DNA from: Bog-473 sp036268485
GTDB taxonomy: Bacteria > Actinomycetota > Acidimicrobiia > Acidimicrobiales > RAAP-2
NCBI GenBank assembly: GCA_036268485.1
Contig: DATAUC010000109.1
Span: 186,001-250,000, forward strand
Direction: 5' to 3'
DNA: 64,000 nt
Of the stretch, positions 34,585 to 42,178 are shown piece after piece; within the stretch, counting starts at the first letter, position 1, and each line of letters begins with the position of its first letter. The notes under the pieces were generated by a model, which saw nothing but the letters and a program-made list of their open reading frames with translations, was not told the origin of the DNA and did not search any database. A program made the position numbers and the translations under genes.

Positions 34585-35187
34585 ATGGGCGCTGCCAATG
34601 GAGCGACCAGCCAGGAACCAGATGCCGTTCGTCTGCTCCCGCTGTCGAAGAACCCCTTCCAAGCACCGGTCGACCGGGACATGCTTCCTTCTGAACGCAG
34701 GTTGTTCGTCGCGACGCATCGGACCTGCATATTCGGGTACGGCCGCCAGTCCGATGGGCCCGCCATGTCGGTCGTCTATTACGTCCCAGCGGAGAACGGC
34801 GACATGCTCGTGGCCACGATGGCTGATCGGTCCAAGGCGAAGGCCGTTGTCCGAAATGGCAAGGTCAGTCTTTGCGTGCTCGACGAAACCTGGCCCTTCG
34901 CCTATCTGCAGGTGTACTGCGACGCCATCATCGACGGTGACGGCGAGACCCTGGTCGACGTGATGATGGCAGTGGCCGAACGGATGTCGGGCGAAGCACT
35001 TTCCCAAGATCTGCGCCCAATGGTTAAGGCCATGGGGGAAGAAGAGGGCAGGATTCTGGTGCGTTGCCGGCCGTATTCGACCTTCGTCACACCACCTCGG
35101 CACCTCCATAACAACGACCAGGAGGAGCGGCTGACGCATTGGGTGTCAGCGTCAATGCCCTGGGACGCTTCCGACGCACCTGGCTGA
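34585..35187 (+). CDS. pyridoxamine-phosphate-oxidase-like (PPOX split-barrel) flavin/F420-binding protein
   Basis: A 200-residue split-barrel protein. The segments RRLFVATHRTCIFGYG, MSVVYYVPAENGDMLVATMA and DRSKAKAVVRNGKVSLCVLD follow the PPOX pattern of two barrel strands and the cofactor-phosphate-binding S-K turn. Actinobacterial members often use F420 or FMN. AAGGAGG precedes ATG 34585. Its function is unassigned; it sits divergent from the TetR/CrtC-like pair and convergent with an aldo/keto reductase. Confidence 0.78.
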   Translation: MGAANGATSQEPDAVRLLPLSKNPFQAPVDRDMLPSERRLFVATHRTCIFGYGRQSDGPAMSVVYYVPAENGDMLVATMADRSKAKAVVRNGKVSLCVLDETWPFAYLQVYCDAIIDGDGETLVDVMMAVAERMSGEALSQDLRPMVKAMGEEEGRILVRCRPYSTFVTPPRHLHNNDQEERLTHWVSASMPWDASDAPG

Positions 35188-35223
35188 GCGCGGCGCCCCG
35201 GTTGATGATGTTGCTTTCCTGAG

Positions 35224-36255
35224 TCAGGAGGTTGACGGGGCGCGCCACAAGTCGATGCCCCCGTCGACGGCGTATCGGTCGATGTCGGCGATTTCTTCGG
35301 GAGTGAACTCCAGCCCGTTGAGAGCTGCCACGTTTTGCTCCAGTTGCTCGACGCTACTGGCTCCTATCAGCACCGAGGTGACTCTGGGGTCGCGCAACGC
35401 CCAGGCGACGGCCATTTGCGCCAATGACTGCCCTCGCCCCTGGGCGATGTTGTTAAGGGCCTTGACCCGCGCCAGATTTTCCTCGTTGAGCATTTCCCGC
35501 CTGAGTGAACCGCTCCTCTTCGAGGCCCTGGAGCCCTCAGGGATCCCGTCGAGATAGCGGTCAGTCAGCAATCCCTGGGCCAATACCGAGAACGCGATGC
35601 AGCCGACCCCTTCGGCCTCGAGGACCTCAAGCAGGCGGTCTTCGATCCACCGGTTGAACATTGAGTACGAAGGTTGGTGGATCAACAATGGCGTGCCGAG
35701 CTGGCGCAGAATGGCCACGGCCTCCGAGGTTCGCTGGTCAGAATACGAAGAAATACCAACATAGAGCGCCCGACCGGACGTAACCGCTGTGTGAAGCGCT
35801 CCGACGGATTCTTCGAGTGGCGTGTCAGGATCAAAATGGTGGTGATAGAAGACGTCGACGTAGTCAAGCCCGAGGCGTTGGAGACTCTGATCGAGACTGG
35901 ATAGGAGGTACTTCCGGGAGCCGAGGTCTCCGTAGGGTCCAGGCCACATATCCCAGCCGGCCTTGGTGGAGATGAAGAGCTCGTCCCGGTGGTCACCAAA
36001 GTCCTCGTGCAGAATCCGGCCGAAGTTGCTCTCGGCGCCGCCGTAGGGCGGTCCGTAGTTGTTGGCCAGGTCGAAATGGGTGATCCCCAAGTCGAAGGCT
36101 CGGTGCACGATGGCCCGTTGGGTGTCGAGGGGCCGATCGCCCCCGAAGTTCTGCCACAGGCCGAGTGACACGGCCGGCAACTGAATGCCACTGCGCCCAC
36201 ACCGGCGGTAGGTCATGGACTGGTAGCGATCTTCGGCCGGAACGTAACTGGTCAT
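35224..36255 (-). CDS. yghZ: aldo/keto reductase, YghZ (L-glyceraldehyde 3-phosphate reductase)-like
   Basis: A 343-residue AKR. The catalytic tetrad is visible: Asp and Tyr in THFDLANNYGPPYGG, Lys in ISTKAGWDMWPGPYG, His in VFYHHHFDPDTP. Segments such as ITHFDLANNYGPP, SRKYLLSSLDQSL and GVGCIAFSVLAQGLLTDRYL match E. coli YghZ closely from memory, and the length agrees. The E. coli enzyme reduces L-glyceraldehyde 3-phosphate and other aldehydes with NADPH. The start overlaps the upstream dehydrogenase stop (ATGA), so it is the last gene of a four-gene operon with the MFS transporter. Confidence 0.88.
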   Translation of the reverse strand: MTSYVPAEDRYQSMTYRRCGRSGIQLPAVSLGLWQNFGGDRPLDTQRAIVHRAFDLGITHFDLANNYGPPYGGAESNFGRILHEDFGDHRDELFISTKAGWDMWPGPYGDLGSRKYLLSSLDQSLQRLGLDYVDVFYHHHFDPDTPLEESVGALHTAVTSGRALYVGISSYSDQRTSEAVAILRQLGTPLLIHQPSYSMFNRWIEDRLLEVLEAEGVGCIAFSVLAQGLLTDRYLDGIPEGSRASKRSGSLRREMLNEENLARVKALNNIAQGRGQSLAQMAVAWALRDPRVTSVLIGASSVEQLEQNVAALNGLEFTPEEIADIDRYAVDGGIDLWRAPSTS

Positions 36256-37160
36256 GGTGCGGCTACTCCATTTCGTGTGATTGATCCTTTTTGCTCAAGA
36301 GCCCAGGCCACGACCGTCAGGTCGAGGTCGCCGAGCCCGAAGTCGACCATTTCTTGCCACTCCTGAGCCAGGCCGCCCAGCGCTTGGAAACGGTCATCGG
36401 TGGCGGCCTCTAGCGCGAGATGCACGTCTTTGAGCGCCAGCGCCAATCCGAACTGTTCCGAGAAGTCACCCTGGGCGATGCGTGGCAGCTTGGCCGCCTG
36501 CCATGGGGACACCAGCGGGTTGCCCTCCAACGCGTTCATGACGATCTCCATTTGCAATCCCAATTCTTTGGCGAGTGCCACTGACGCGCTCACCGCCTCG
36601 GCCTCCAACGCCAGCCACGCGTTGGCCACGAGCTTGAGTCGGGACCCTGTCCCGACCGGGCCAACCCAGATCGTCCGTTGGCCCAACGCGGTAAAGAGGG
36701 GTTCCAACCGCGCGTGAGCCTCGTTGGGCCCGGACGCAAAGATATTCAGCTGACCCTTCTCTGCGGGCCCTTTGCTCCCCGACACCGGCGCGTCAATGAA
36801 CAGCACATCAGGACGATCGGCCACTGCCAGTGCGGCAACGCGTTCGATGCCAGCGACACCGATGGTACTCATCTGCACCCAGATGGAACCGGAAGCGAGC
36901 GCAGCCAGCATGCCCTGATCCTTGGCCACCGACAACACGACATCCGCGTTGGGCAACATCGTGACCACAATGGCGGCTTTTTGTGCCGCATCGGCCGGCG
37001 ACTCGGCTACTTCCGCTCCGAGAGCTCTGAGGTCTTCCACCGCGGCTGGACTGCGGTTCCATACGACCGTTTGGATTCCAGCACGCAGTGCACTGGCCGC
37101 CATGGCATGGCCCATGGTGCCGATACCGAGAAATGCCACCGAGTCGTTCCTTCGAGTCAT
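36252..37160 (-). CDS. NAD(P)-dependent 3-hydroxyisobutyrate-dehydrogenase/imine-reductase family protein
   Basis: A 302-residue beta-hydroxyacid dehydrogenase-type enzyme. It has VAFLGIGTMGHAMA (Rossmann), VWNRSPAAVEDL, TMLPNADVVLSV, the substrate loop FIDAPVSGSKGPAEKGQL and the catalytic-Lys segment SRLKLVANAWL. Reaction: oxidation of a 3-hydroxy acid or reduction of a related carbonyl. ATG 37160 has AAGGAGAG upstream. It lies 22 bases after the MDR gene and overlaps the aldo/keto reductase. Confidence 0.88.
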   Translation of the reverse strand: MTRRNDSVAFLGIGTMGHAMAASALRAGIQTVVWNRSPAAVEDLRALGAEVAESPADAAQKAAIVVTMLPNADVVLSVAKDQGMLAALASGSIWVQMSTIGVAGIERVAALAVADRPDVLFIDAPVSGSKGPAEKGQLNIFASGPNEAHARLEPLFTALGQRTIWVGPVGTGSRLKLVANAWLALEAEAVSASVALAKELGLQMEIVMNALEGNPLVSPWQAAKLPRIAQGDFSEQFGLALALKDVHLALEAATDDRFQALGGLAQEWQEMVDFGLGDLDLTVVAWALEQKGSITRNGVAAP

Positions 37161-37182
37161 CGTTCTCTCCTTTTCGCTCTGC

Positions 37183-38118
37183 TCAAGGAATGAGCACAAT
37201 TTTGCCGTGAGTATGACGCTGCTCGAGTTCTCCGAATGCATCGCGCACCTGCTGCAGCGGATAGGTCGCTGCGATTGGAAACTCGATCGCTCCCGACGCC
37301 ACCAGTCCCGCCATTTCGGTCAGCACCTCGGGAGTAGAAGCGGTCACACTGCCCTCGGCTTTGACGCCGAGTGCCTGGGCCTTCTCGAAGGAAGCGATTG
37401 TCTCGATGCGGTCACGCGGAATCCCGAGGTCGACCGCGAGCTGGACGTAGTCCGGTCCGAAGAGATCGATGAAGGCATCGATCGTCCCCCCGGGCGCCGC
37501 TCCCCGCAGACTTTCAGTCATGCCTTCTCCATAGAGAACAGGGACGACACGATGCGACCGAAGCCAATCGACATTCGAGGGTGAAGCGATGCCGAGGACC
37601 TGCGCATTCCGGAGGGCCAAGAGCTGGACCACGAGCGTGCCCACACCGCCTGCGGCCGCCGACACCGCCACGGTCTCTCCCGCTTTGGGGTCCACTGCGC
37701 GCACGGCTGCAAATGCGGTGCAGCCGACGACGTAGAGAGATCCGGCGACCTCCCAGCTCAGTTCCGGCGGCTTGTGGATCAACTGTGAGGTGGGAACGGC
37801 TACGTGCGTGGCGTGGCTCGAACGCTGCCATGAGAACCCCAGCACGTTGTCGTTCACGGCGAAGTCATCGACCCCCTCGCCGACCGCAACGATGACGCCG
37901 GCCAGGTCACTTCCCTCCCCGGAGGGAAAGGTGGCGGGAAATCGGTCGTGCAATGCACCCGATCGGATCGCCGTCTCACCGGGATTGATCCCGGCCGCCT
38001 TGACGGCCACGACGACCTCACCGGCGGCTGGCGCGGGCATCGGCACCTCGGCGACATAGAGCACATCTCGGTCGCCGTAGCGATCGAAAAGAACGGCTCG
38101 TGCGTTGCTTTCCGTCAT
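37183..38118 (-). CDS. NADP-dependent quinone-oxidoreductase-like MDR protein
   Basis: A 311-residue zinc-free MDR enzyme: VKAAGINPGETAIRSG in the GroES-like half, GEGSDLAGVIVAVGEGV, then VSAAAGGVGTLVVQLLAL for NADP and the typical C-terminal QRHTHGKIVLIP. I chose ATG 38118, with GGAGG six bases upstream and an ATGA overlap with the MFS stop; a frame start at 38130 also exists. It would reduce an enone or quinone. Its operon partners are the MFS transporter upstream and two more reductases downstream. Confidence 0.88.
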   Translation of the reverse strand: MTESNARAVLFDRYGDRDVLYVAEVPMPAPAAGEVVVAVKAAGINPGETAIRSGALHDRFPATFPSGEGSDLAGVIVAVGEGVDDFAVNDNVLGFSWQRSSHATHVAVPTSQLIHKPPELSWEVAGSLYVVGCTAFAAVRAVDPKAGETVAVSAAAGGVGTLVVQLLALRNAQVLGIASPSNVDWLRSHRVVPVLYGEGMTESLRGAAPGGTIDAFIDLFGPDYVQLAVDLGIPRDRIETIASFEKAQALGVKAEGSVTASTPEVLTEMAGLVASGAIEFPIAATYPLQQVRDAFGELEQRHTHGKIVLIP

Positions 38119-39512
38119 TGCATCCTCCATTTCGAAGGCGACATCGAGTTCCGACTCGAGTCGCTGCTCGTCGAATAGTCCTTCCGGGATCCAACCTCAT
38201 GGATATCAGAGACCTGCCCGATCTGCTCACCTGAATTGGAGCGAGCTCCGCCCCGAACGAGTGGGCGAACCGACGCGGCGATCGCGGCGGCGGCCAATAG
38301 GACAAAGACAAGCATCACGTCTCGAGCCGGGGCGTACATGGTGGCGATCCCGAGACCCACTACTGGAATGGACAGGCCAACGTAGGCCCCTAGGAAGAAA
38401 CCTGCCAGCACTTCCGCTCGGGCGCCCTCAGGTGCAGTTGACGCCGCGGCAACGAGGGCGCCTTTGAAGACCAGTCCGGCCCCAGCTCCAGTGATCACCC
38501 CACCGATGACGAATATGGCGAGGTTGCCCACCCACATTGCACCAGCCAGCAACGCCAACCCGATGATCACCGTTGGCACGCTCCGACGCAAGATATTTGT
38601 GTTCGACACACCACGTTGGGCGATCTGAGCCACTGCGCCGGCCGCGAAGGCGGCAAATGCGACGGCACCGGCCACGGCGTGGGACTGCTCGTGCAAGGTT
38701 CCGGCCAAGAAGCTCGGGACGAGCGAATTGAACACTCCGTACACGGCGAAGGACGCCATGCCGGCGAACGTGGCGGCGAAGAAGATGCCACGAGCGTGGG
38801 TGGGAACGGCGATGCGTTGGGGCCGGTAGGCCGGTCGGACATCCGGCCGGCGAACCGTCTCGGGCGAGAACGCAACCGCGGCCACCAGTACGACGAGCAG
38901 GACACCGAACACAATGAACGGCAGGCGAAGCGGAGCCGGAGCGAACTGGGCCAGTAGGCCGGCGACCAGCGGACCAAACCCAATGCCGCCGAGGTTCGAG
39001 GCAGTGGCCACGATCTCGGCTCGACCGGTGGAGGTCTCCGGCCTGGCGGTGGCGTGGAGCTCAGCCAGGTAGCTCGTGGCGGTCGCCGTCGTCAGTCCGA
39101 CCGAGATCCCCGAAATGATCCGGGCGATGATCAAGCCGGAGAGACTCGGCTCGAAAATGAAGACGAGAGCGCTCACCACGTTGGCGGCCAAGGCGGGCAC
39201 AAAAATGCGGCGCCGACCCATCCAGTCGGAGAGGTGACCGGCCAGGAACAAGCTGCCGACCACGCCCACGGCATAGACGGCGTAGACGATCGTCACCATC
39301 AGGTTCGAAAAGTGGTCCCTGGCTTGATACAGCACATACAACGGGGTGGGCACGGCCGAGAAACCCATATTGACCAAGAAGGCAGCCGCAGTGAGCCAAA
39401 AGGCCACGTGGTGGGCCCGCCGTGATGTGCGGGGACGACTGATCAAGGAGGCGATGGTGGACGATCCATCGCCATCATCGTGGGGTGGTCGGCGGAAGGG
39501 AATTGCGGTCAT
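38115..39512 (-). CDS. major facilitator superfamily transporter
   Basis: A 465-residue polytopic membrane protein with about 12 hydrophobic segments. The MFS loop motif is GHLSDWMGRRRIFVPALA after segment 2, and segment 5 has the GIGFGPLVAGLLAQFAP glycine-rich stretch common in drug/proton antiporters. First gene of a four-gene minus-strand operon (MFS, MDR, 3-HIBDH-like, AKR). The divergent LysR gene and a 21-bp palindrome lie just upstream. Export of a small molecule is likely; the substrate is unknown. Confidence 0.9.
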   Translation of the reverse strand: MTAIPFRRPPHDDGDGSSTIASLISRPRTSRRAHHVAFWLTAAAFLVNMGFSAVPTPLYVLYQARDHFSNLMVTIVYAVYAVGVVGSLFLAGHLSDWMGRRRIFVPALAANVVSALVFIFEPSLSGLIIARIISGISVGLTTATATSYLAELHATARPETSTGRAEIVATASNLGGIGFGPLVAGLLAQFAPAPLRLPFIVFGVLLVVLVAAVAFSPETVRRPDVRPAYRPQRIAVPTHARGIFFAATFAGMASFAVYGVFNSLVPSFLAGTLHEQSHAVAGAVAFAAFAAGAVAQIAQRGVSNTNILRRSVPTVIIGLALLAGAMWVGNLAIFVIGGVITGAGAGLVFKGALVAAASTAPEGARAEVLAGFFLGAYVGLSIPVVGLGIATMYAPARDVMLVFVLLAAAAIAASVRPLVRGGARSNSGEQIGQVSDIHEVGSRKDYSTSSDSSRNSMSPSKWRMQ

Positions 39513-39565
39513 GCTTCAGCGTGCGCTTTTAGTGGTCTTCTGTCCAACGAATGTCACAAAGAACT

Positions 39566-39586
39566 GTCATTCGTCTGACGAATGAC
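39566..39586. promoter_or_regulatory. 21-bp perfect palindrome, probable LysR operator
   Basis: Arms GTCATTCGTC and GACGAATGAC flank a single T, giving 10+1+10 perfect symmetry that includes the LysR consensus form T-N11-A. A third half-site, ACGAATG, lies at 39547-39553, closer to the MFS start. The gap between LysR (start 39599) and MFS (start 39512) is 86 bases. A strong symmetric site plus a weaker promoter-proximal site is the classic LysR recognition/activation arrangement. Confidence 0.7.
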
Positions 39587-39598
39587 TAGTCTGGCACC

Positions 39599-40492
39599 GT
39601 GGAGCTCCGCCAACTCGAGCACTTCGTGGCCGTGGCCGAGGACGGCAGTTTTACCAAGGCAGCGCGGCGGCTCAACTATGTCCAATCGGCCCTCTCGGTC
39701 TCGGTGCAGGGGTTGGAGCGAGAACTCGGCGTGCGTTTGTTTGACCGCACCACGCATCGGGTCACCCTGACCGACGCTGGCGAAGCCATCGTGCCCACCG
39801 CTCGCCGAACGCTCGCTGCTGCCGAGGAGACGCTTGATGTGGCGGCGGCCTTCAAAGGTGTACTGCGCGGACGGCTGCGCGTCGGCATCATGCAGGCCTT
39901 CACCTTCATTGACGTGGCGGATGTGCTGGGGCAGTTCCATCGTCTGCACCCCGGAGTCGAAATCGGGGTCCATCCTGCCGCCGGCGGTACAGCCGCGCTA
40001 CTCACCGAGCTTCGCCAGGGCACCCTCGACGCCGCTTTCGTCGCCTTAATAGACCCCCCAACAGGAATGACGACGATTCCACTCGGCTCTGAACAGCTCG
40101 TGCTCGTGGCACCTCCGGACAAGATGCCCAGCGGAAAAAGGGCGGTTCGTTTAGATACTTTGGGTGATGCCAGCTTTATCGACTTCCCGGCGGGCTGGGG
40201 AGTCCGCACGGTGGTGGACCGCGCCTTCGCCGCCGCTGGTGTCGAGCGACGGGTCACCATGGAGATCGCCGACGTGGCCACCTGCCTCCAGCTTGTAGGT
40301 GCGGGACTCGGCATCGCCCTGTTTCCCCCTTCGATGGTCCCGGCGGATGACCCGCGTATCCGGGTTCGGTCGATCTCTCCCAACGTCACTTGGCACGTAG
40401 TATTGGCTACGCCAGCGGGGCGAACGAGTGCCGCCATTGATGCGCTGGCGGCCCTCGTCGACGAGGCACGGACACTCGCCCGTCTTCCCTAG
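39599..40492 (+). CDS. LysR-family transcriptional regulator
   Basis: A 297-residue LysR protein with the winged helix at residues 1-60 (MELRQLEHFVAVAEDGSFTK, then AARRLNYVQSALSVSVQGLE) and an effector-binding domain from about residue 90 (GRLRVGIMQAF, then the second lobe up to LGIALFPPSMV). It starts at GTG 39599. It probably controls the divergent MFS-reductase operon through the palindrome at 39566-39586. Its stop directly abuts the convergent stop of the PepSY protein (TAG-CTA), with no space for a terminator. Confidence 0.92.
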   Translation: MELRQLEHFVAVAEDGSFTKAARRLNYVQSALSVSVQGLERELGVRLFDRTTHRVTLTDAGEAIVPTARRTLAAAEETLDVAAAFKGVLRGRLRVGIMQAFTFIDVADVLGQFHRLHPGVEIGVHPAAGGTAALLTELRQGTLDAAFVALIDPPTGMTTIPLGSEQLVLVAPPDKMPSGKRAVRLDTLGDASFIDFPAGWGVRTVVDRAFAAAGVERRVTMEIADVATCLQLVGAGLGIALFPPSMVPADDPRIRVRSISPNVTWHVVLATPAGRTSAAIDALAALVDEARTLARLP

Positions 40493-41308
40493 CTATTCGG
40501 CGCCGATGACCTTGAAGTCCTGATTGACGAAGATATGGTGCGGCCAGTTCACGCCAATGTTGTGGACCTCGTAGTCGCCGTTACTCAGCTTCACCACGCG
40601 GTCAACAATGCCGCCGGGGTAGGCGGCCAGTGCAGCTTCGGTGGCTTTGTTCGCCGTGGTCCCGCTGACGATTGTGCCCGAACCCTCGCTGTAGGCCTTA
40701 GGGATAGTGCCGACCTGCTTGGACGTCGTTGGTGAGCCCTTGGTGAAGGGGACAACGTCAGCCGCGGTGGCAGCCGACGAGTTCCCGCCGCCCGTTGTTG
40801 ACACGGTGATCTGGGTGGCCTTGATGGTCGTGCTGTTGACCGTGCCTAGGACGAGGACCTCTTCGCCTTTCGTCACCGAGCTGGCCGAAGTCGACTTGGA
40901 CTTCTTCTCGTACTTCGTAGAGGACGTCTCATCGACGGTGACCTTCTGACCCGCTGCTGTTGTCAGGGTGAAGCTCGACTTGGAAACACTGCCCACCGTG
41001 CCTGATGATCCTCCAGGGGCCGGTGCAGACCGGGCGTTCGATCCGCCCTTCGCAGGTTGCGCAGCTGATGCCGGGGAGGCAGCGGCCAGACCGATCGCCA
41101 ACCCAAGTAGCGGACCCATAACGGAGGCGGCCACGACCCGTCGGACCTTTCTGCCGGAGAGCTCACGCCATAGACGTAGCTCTTGCGACGGCGCGCTCAT
41201 GACGCCCGAACTCGAACGGTTCTCTTCGGCACTCGATGTCCTTGATGCCGGGTCCGGTTCCGAACCAACGGGAAAGGCTTCTTGGTTGCTCATTTTGAAA
41301 TCGCTCAT
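40493..41308 (-). CDS. exported/membrane-anchored protein with DUF5666-like and PepSY domains
   Basis: A 271-residue protein. A charged N-terminal stretch of about 55 residues precedes one hydrophobic segment (VVAASVMGPLLGLAIGLAAA) ending in ASPASA, which could be a signal peptidase site or an anchor. Then comes a DUF5666-like beta module (SSFTLTTAAGQKVTVDETSS, EVLVLGTVNSTTIKA), and a C-terminal PepSY-like repeat (ATEAALAAYPGGIVDRVVKL). PepSY domains are associated with protease inhibition or metal/redox partners. ATG 41308 with GGAG upstream is preferred to a longer frame. Function unknown. Confidence 0.7.
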   Translation of the reverse strand: MSDFKMSNQEAFPVGSEPDPASRTSSAEENRSSSGVMSAPSQELRLWRELSGRKVRRVVAASVMGPLLGLAIGLAAASPASAAQPAKGGSNARSAPAPGGSSGTVGSVSKSSFTLTTAAGQKVTVDETSSTKYEKKSKSTSASSVTKGEEVLVLGTVNSTTIKATQITVSTTGGGNSSAATAADVVPFTKGSPTTSKQVGTIPKAYSEGSGTIVSGTTANKATEAALAAYPGGIVDRVVKLSNGDYEVHNIGVNWPHHIFVNQDFKVIGAE

Positions 41309-41528
41309 GATGGTGCTCCACTTCTCGATGTACCAATGCAGAATGCCTGTCGTTCTTGTGATCTTCCCGGGGATTTCCTGTGAGCAAACCACGAGTTCGA
41401 ACCCCAATCTGGATGGGTCTCGACGCTGGCACACTGTGTCTTTTTGCAATCCTGGGTCGACGACATTGGTTGAGCACTCACTGCCATCCGGCGACGCAGC
41501 TTCCTGCGGGCACTAACTTCTGCGTTGC

Positions 41529-42044
41529 GTGGTCACCCAGACAGAGCGACGAACCGCAACCAAGGAGGCCATCGTCTCCGCCGCTATCCAGCAGTACCTC
41601 ACTGCTGGCAATATTGAGGTCTCACTCGATACGGTGGCATTGGAGGCCGGCGTGGCCAAGGCCACCATCCTCTACCACTTCGAAAGTCGAATGGGGCTCC
41701 TTGGCGCAGTGGCTGATCGACTTCTTGAAGAGTTCCTTGAGCGGATCGGACCTATTGAACAGTTCGATTCTCCTCTGGGTGGTATCCGCGCCTACTTAGA
41801 ACAAGGTCTCGAACCTACGGCATCCCTCTTTACCCAGGTGAGTGATGCGCTTACCTACGCAGGACAAGCCAGCATCACCACTGGCCTCGACTTACTCGTC
41901 GAAGCGCTTCGCCTCGGTGGAGTGACCGAAACCCCCGTCGTCGTGGCCGCTGCCATGCAGACGATGATCCGACAAATCTCTTTCGGCTACGTCGACGCCA
42001 AGGGTATCGACCGGTTCATCATGGAGATCGCGCACATGTTGTAA
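41529..42044 (+). CDS. TetR-family regulator
   Basis: A short TetR protein (171 residues). The helix-turn-helix is TKEAIVSAAIQQYLTAGNIE then VALEAGVAKATILYHFESRM. GTG 41529 is the start. The GH5 gene begins about 130 bases downstream on the same strand, and a 6+3+6 palindrome of a TetR type (42128-42142) lies between them, so it likely controls the GH5 gene and not itself (inference). The gap to the divergent PepSY gene is about 220 bases. Confidence 0.85.
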   Translation: MVTQTERRTATKEAIVSAAIQQYLTAGNIEVSLDTVALEAGVAKATILYHFESRMGLLGAVADRLLEEFLERIGPIEQFDSPLGGIRAYLEQGLEPTASLFTQVSDALTYAGQASITTGLDLLVEALRLGGVTETPVVVAAAMQTMIRQISFGYVDAKGIDRFIMEIAHML

Positions 42045-42127
42045 GACCGTGACGCGTCACGGGCCCAGTGAGACCCGACTTCTCCAGCGATGCGATCAGT
42101 GGCTATGTGGCTCGCTTCCCTCATATA

Positions 42128-42142
42128 CTGACCATCGGTCAG
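42128..42142. promoter_or_regulatory. TetR-type palindrome upstream of the GH5 gene
   Basis: CTGACC and GGTCAG flank ATC, a perfect 6+3+6 inverted repeat 37 bases before the chosen GH5 start. CTGACC-type palindromes are common TetR operators in actinobacteria. The TetR gene at 41529 is immediately upstream. Confidence 0.5.
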
Positions 42143-42178
42143 GATATGAGCCCGAATGAGGGAGTTCACAGTTCAGTT

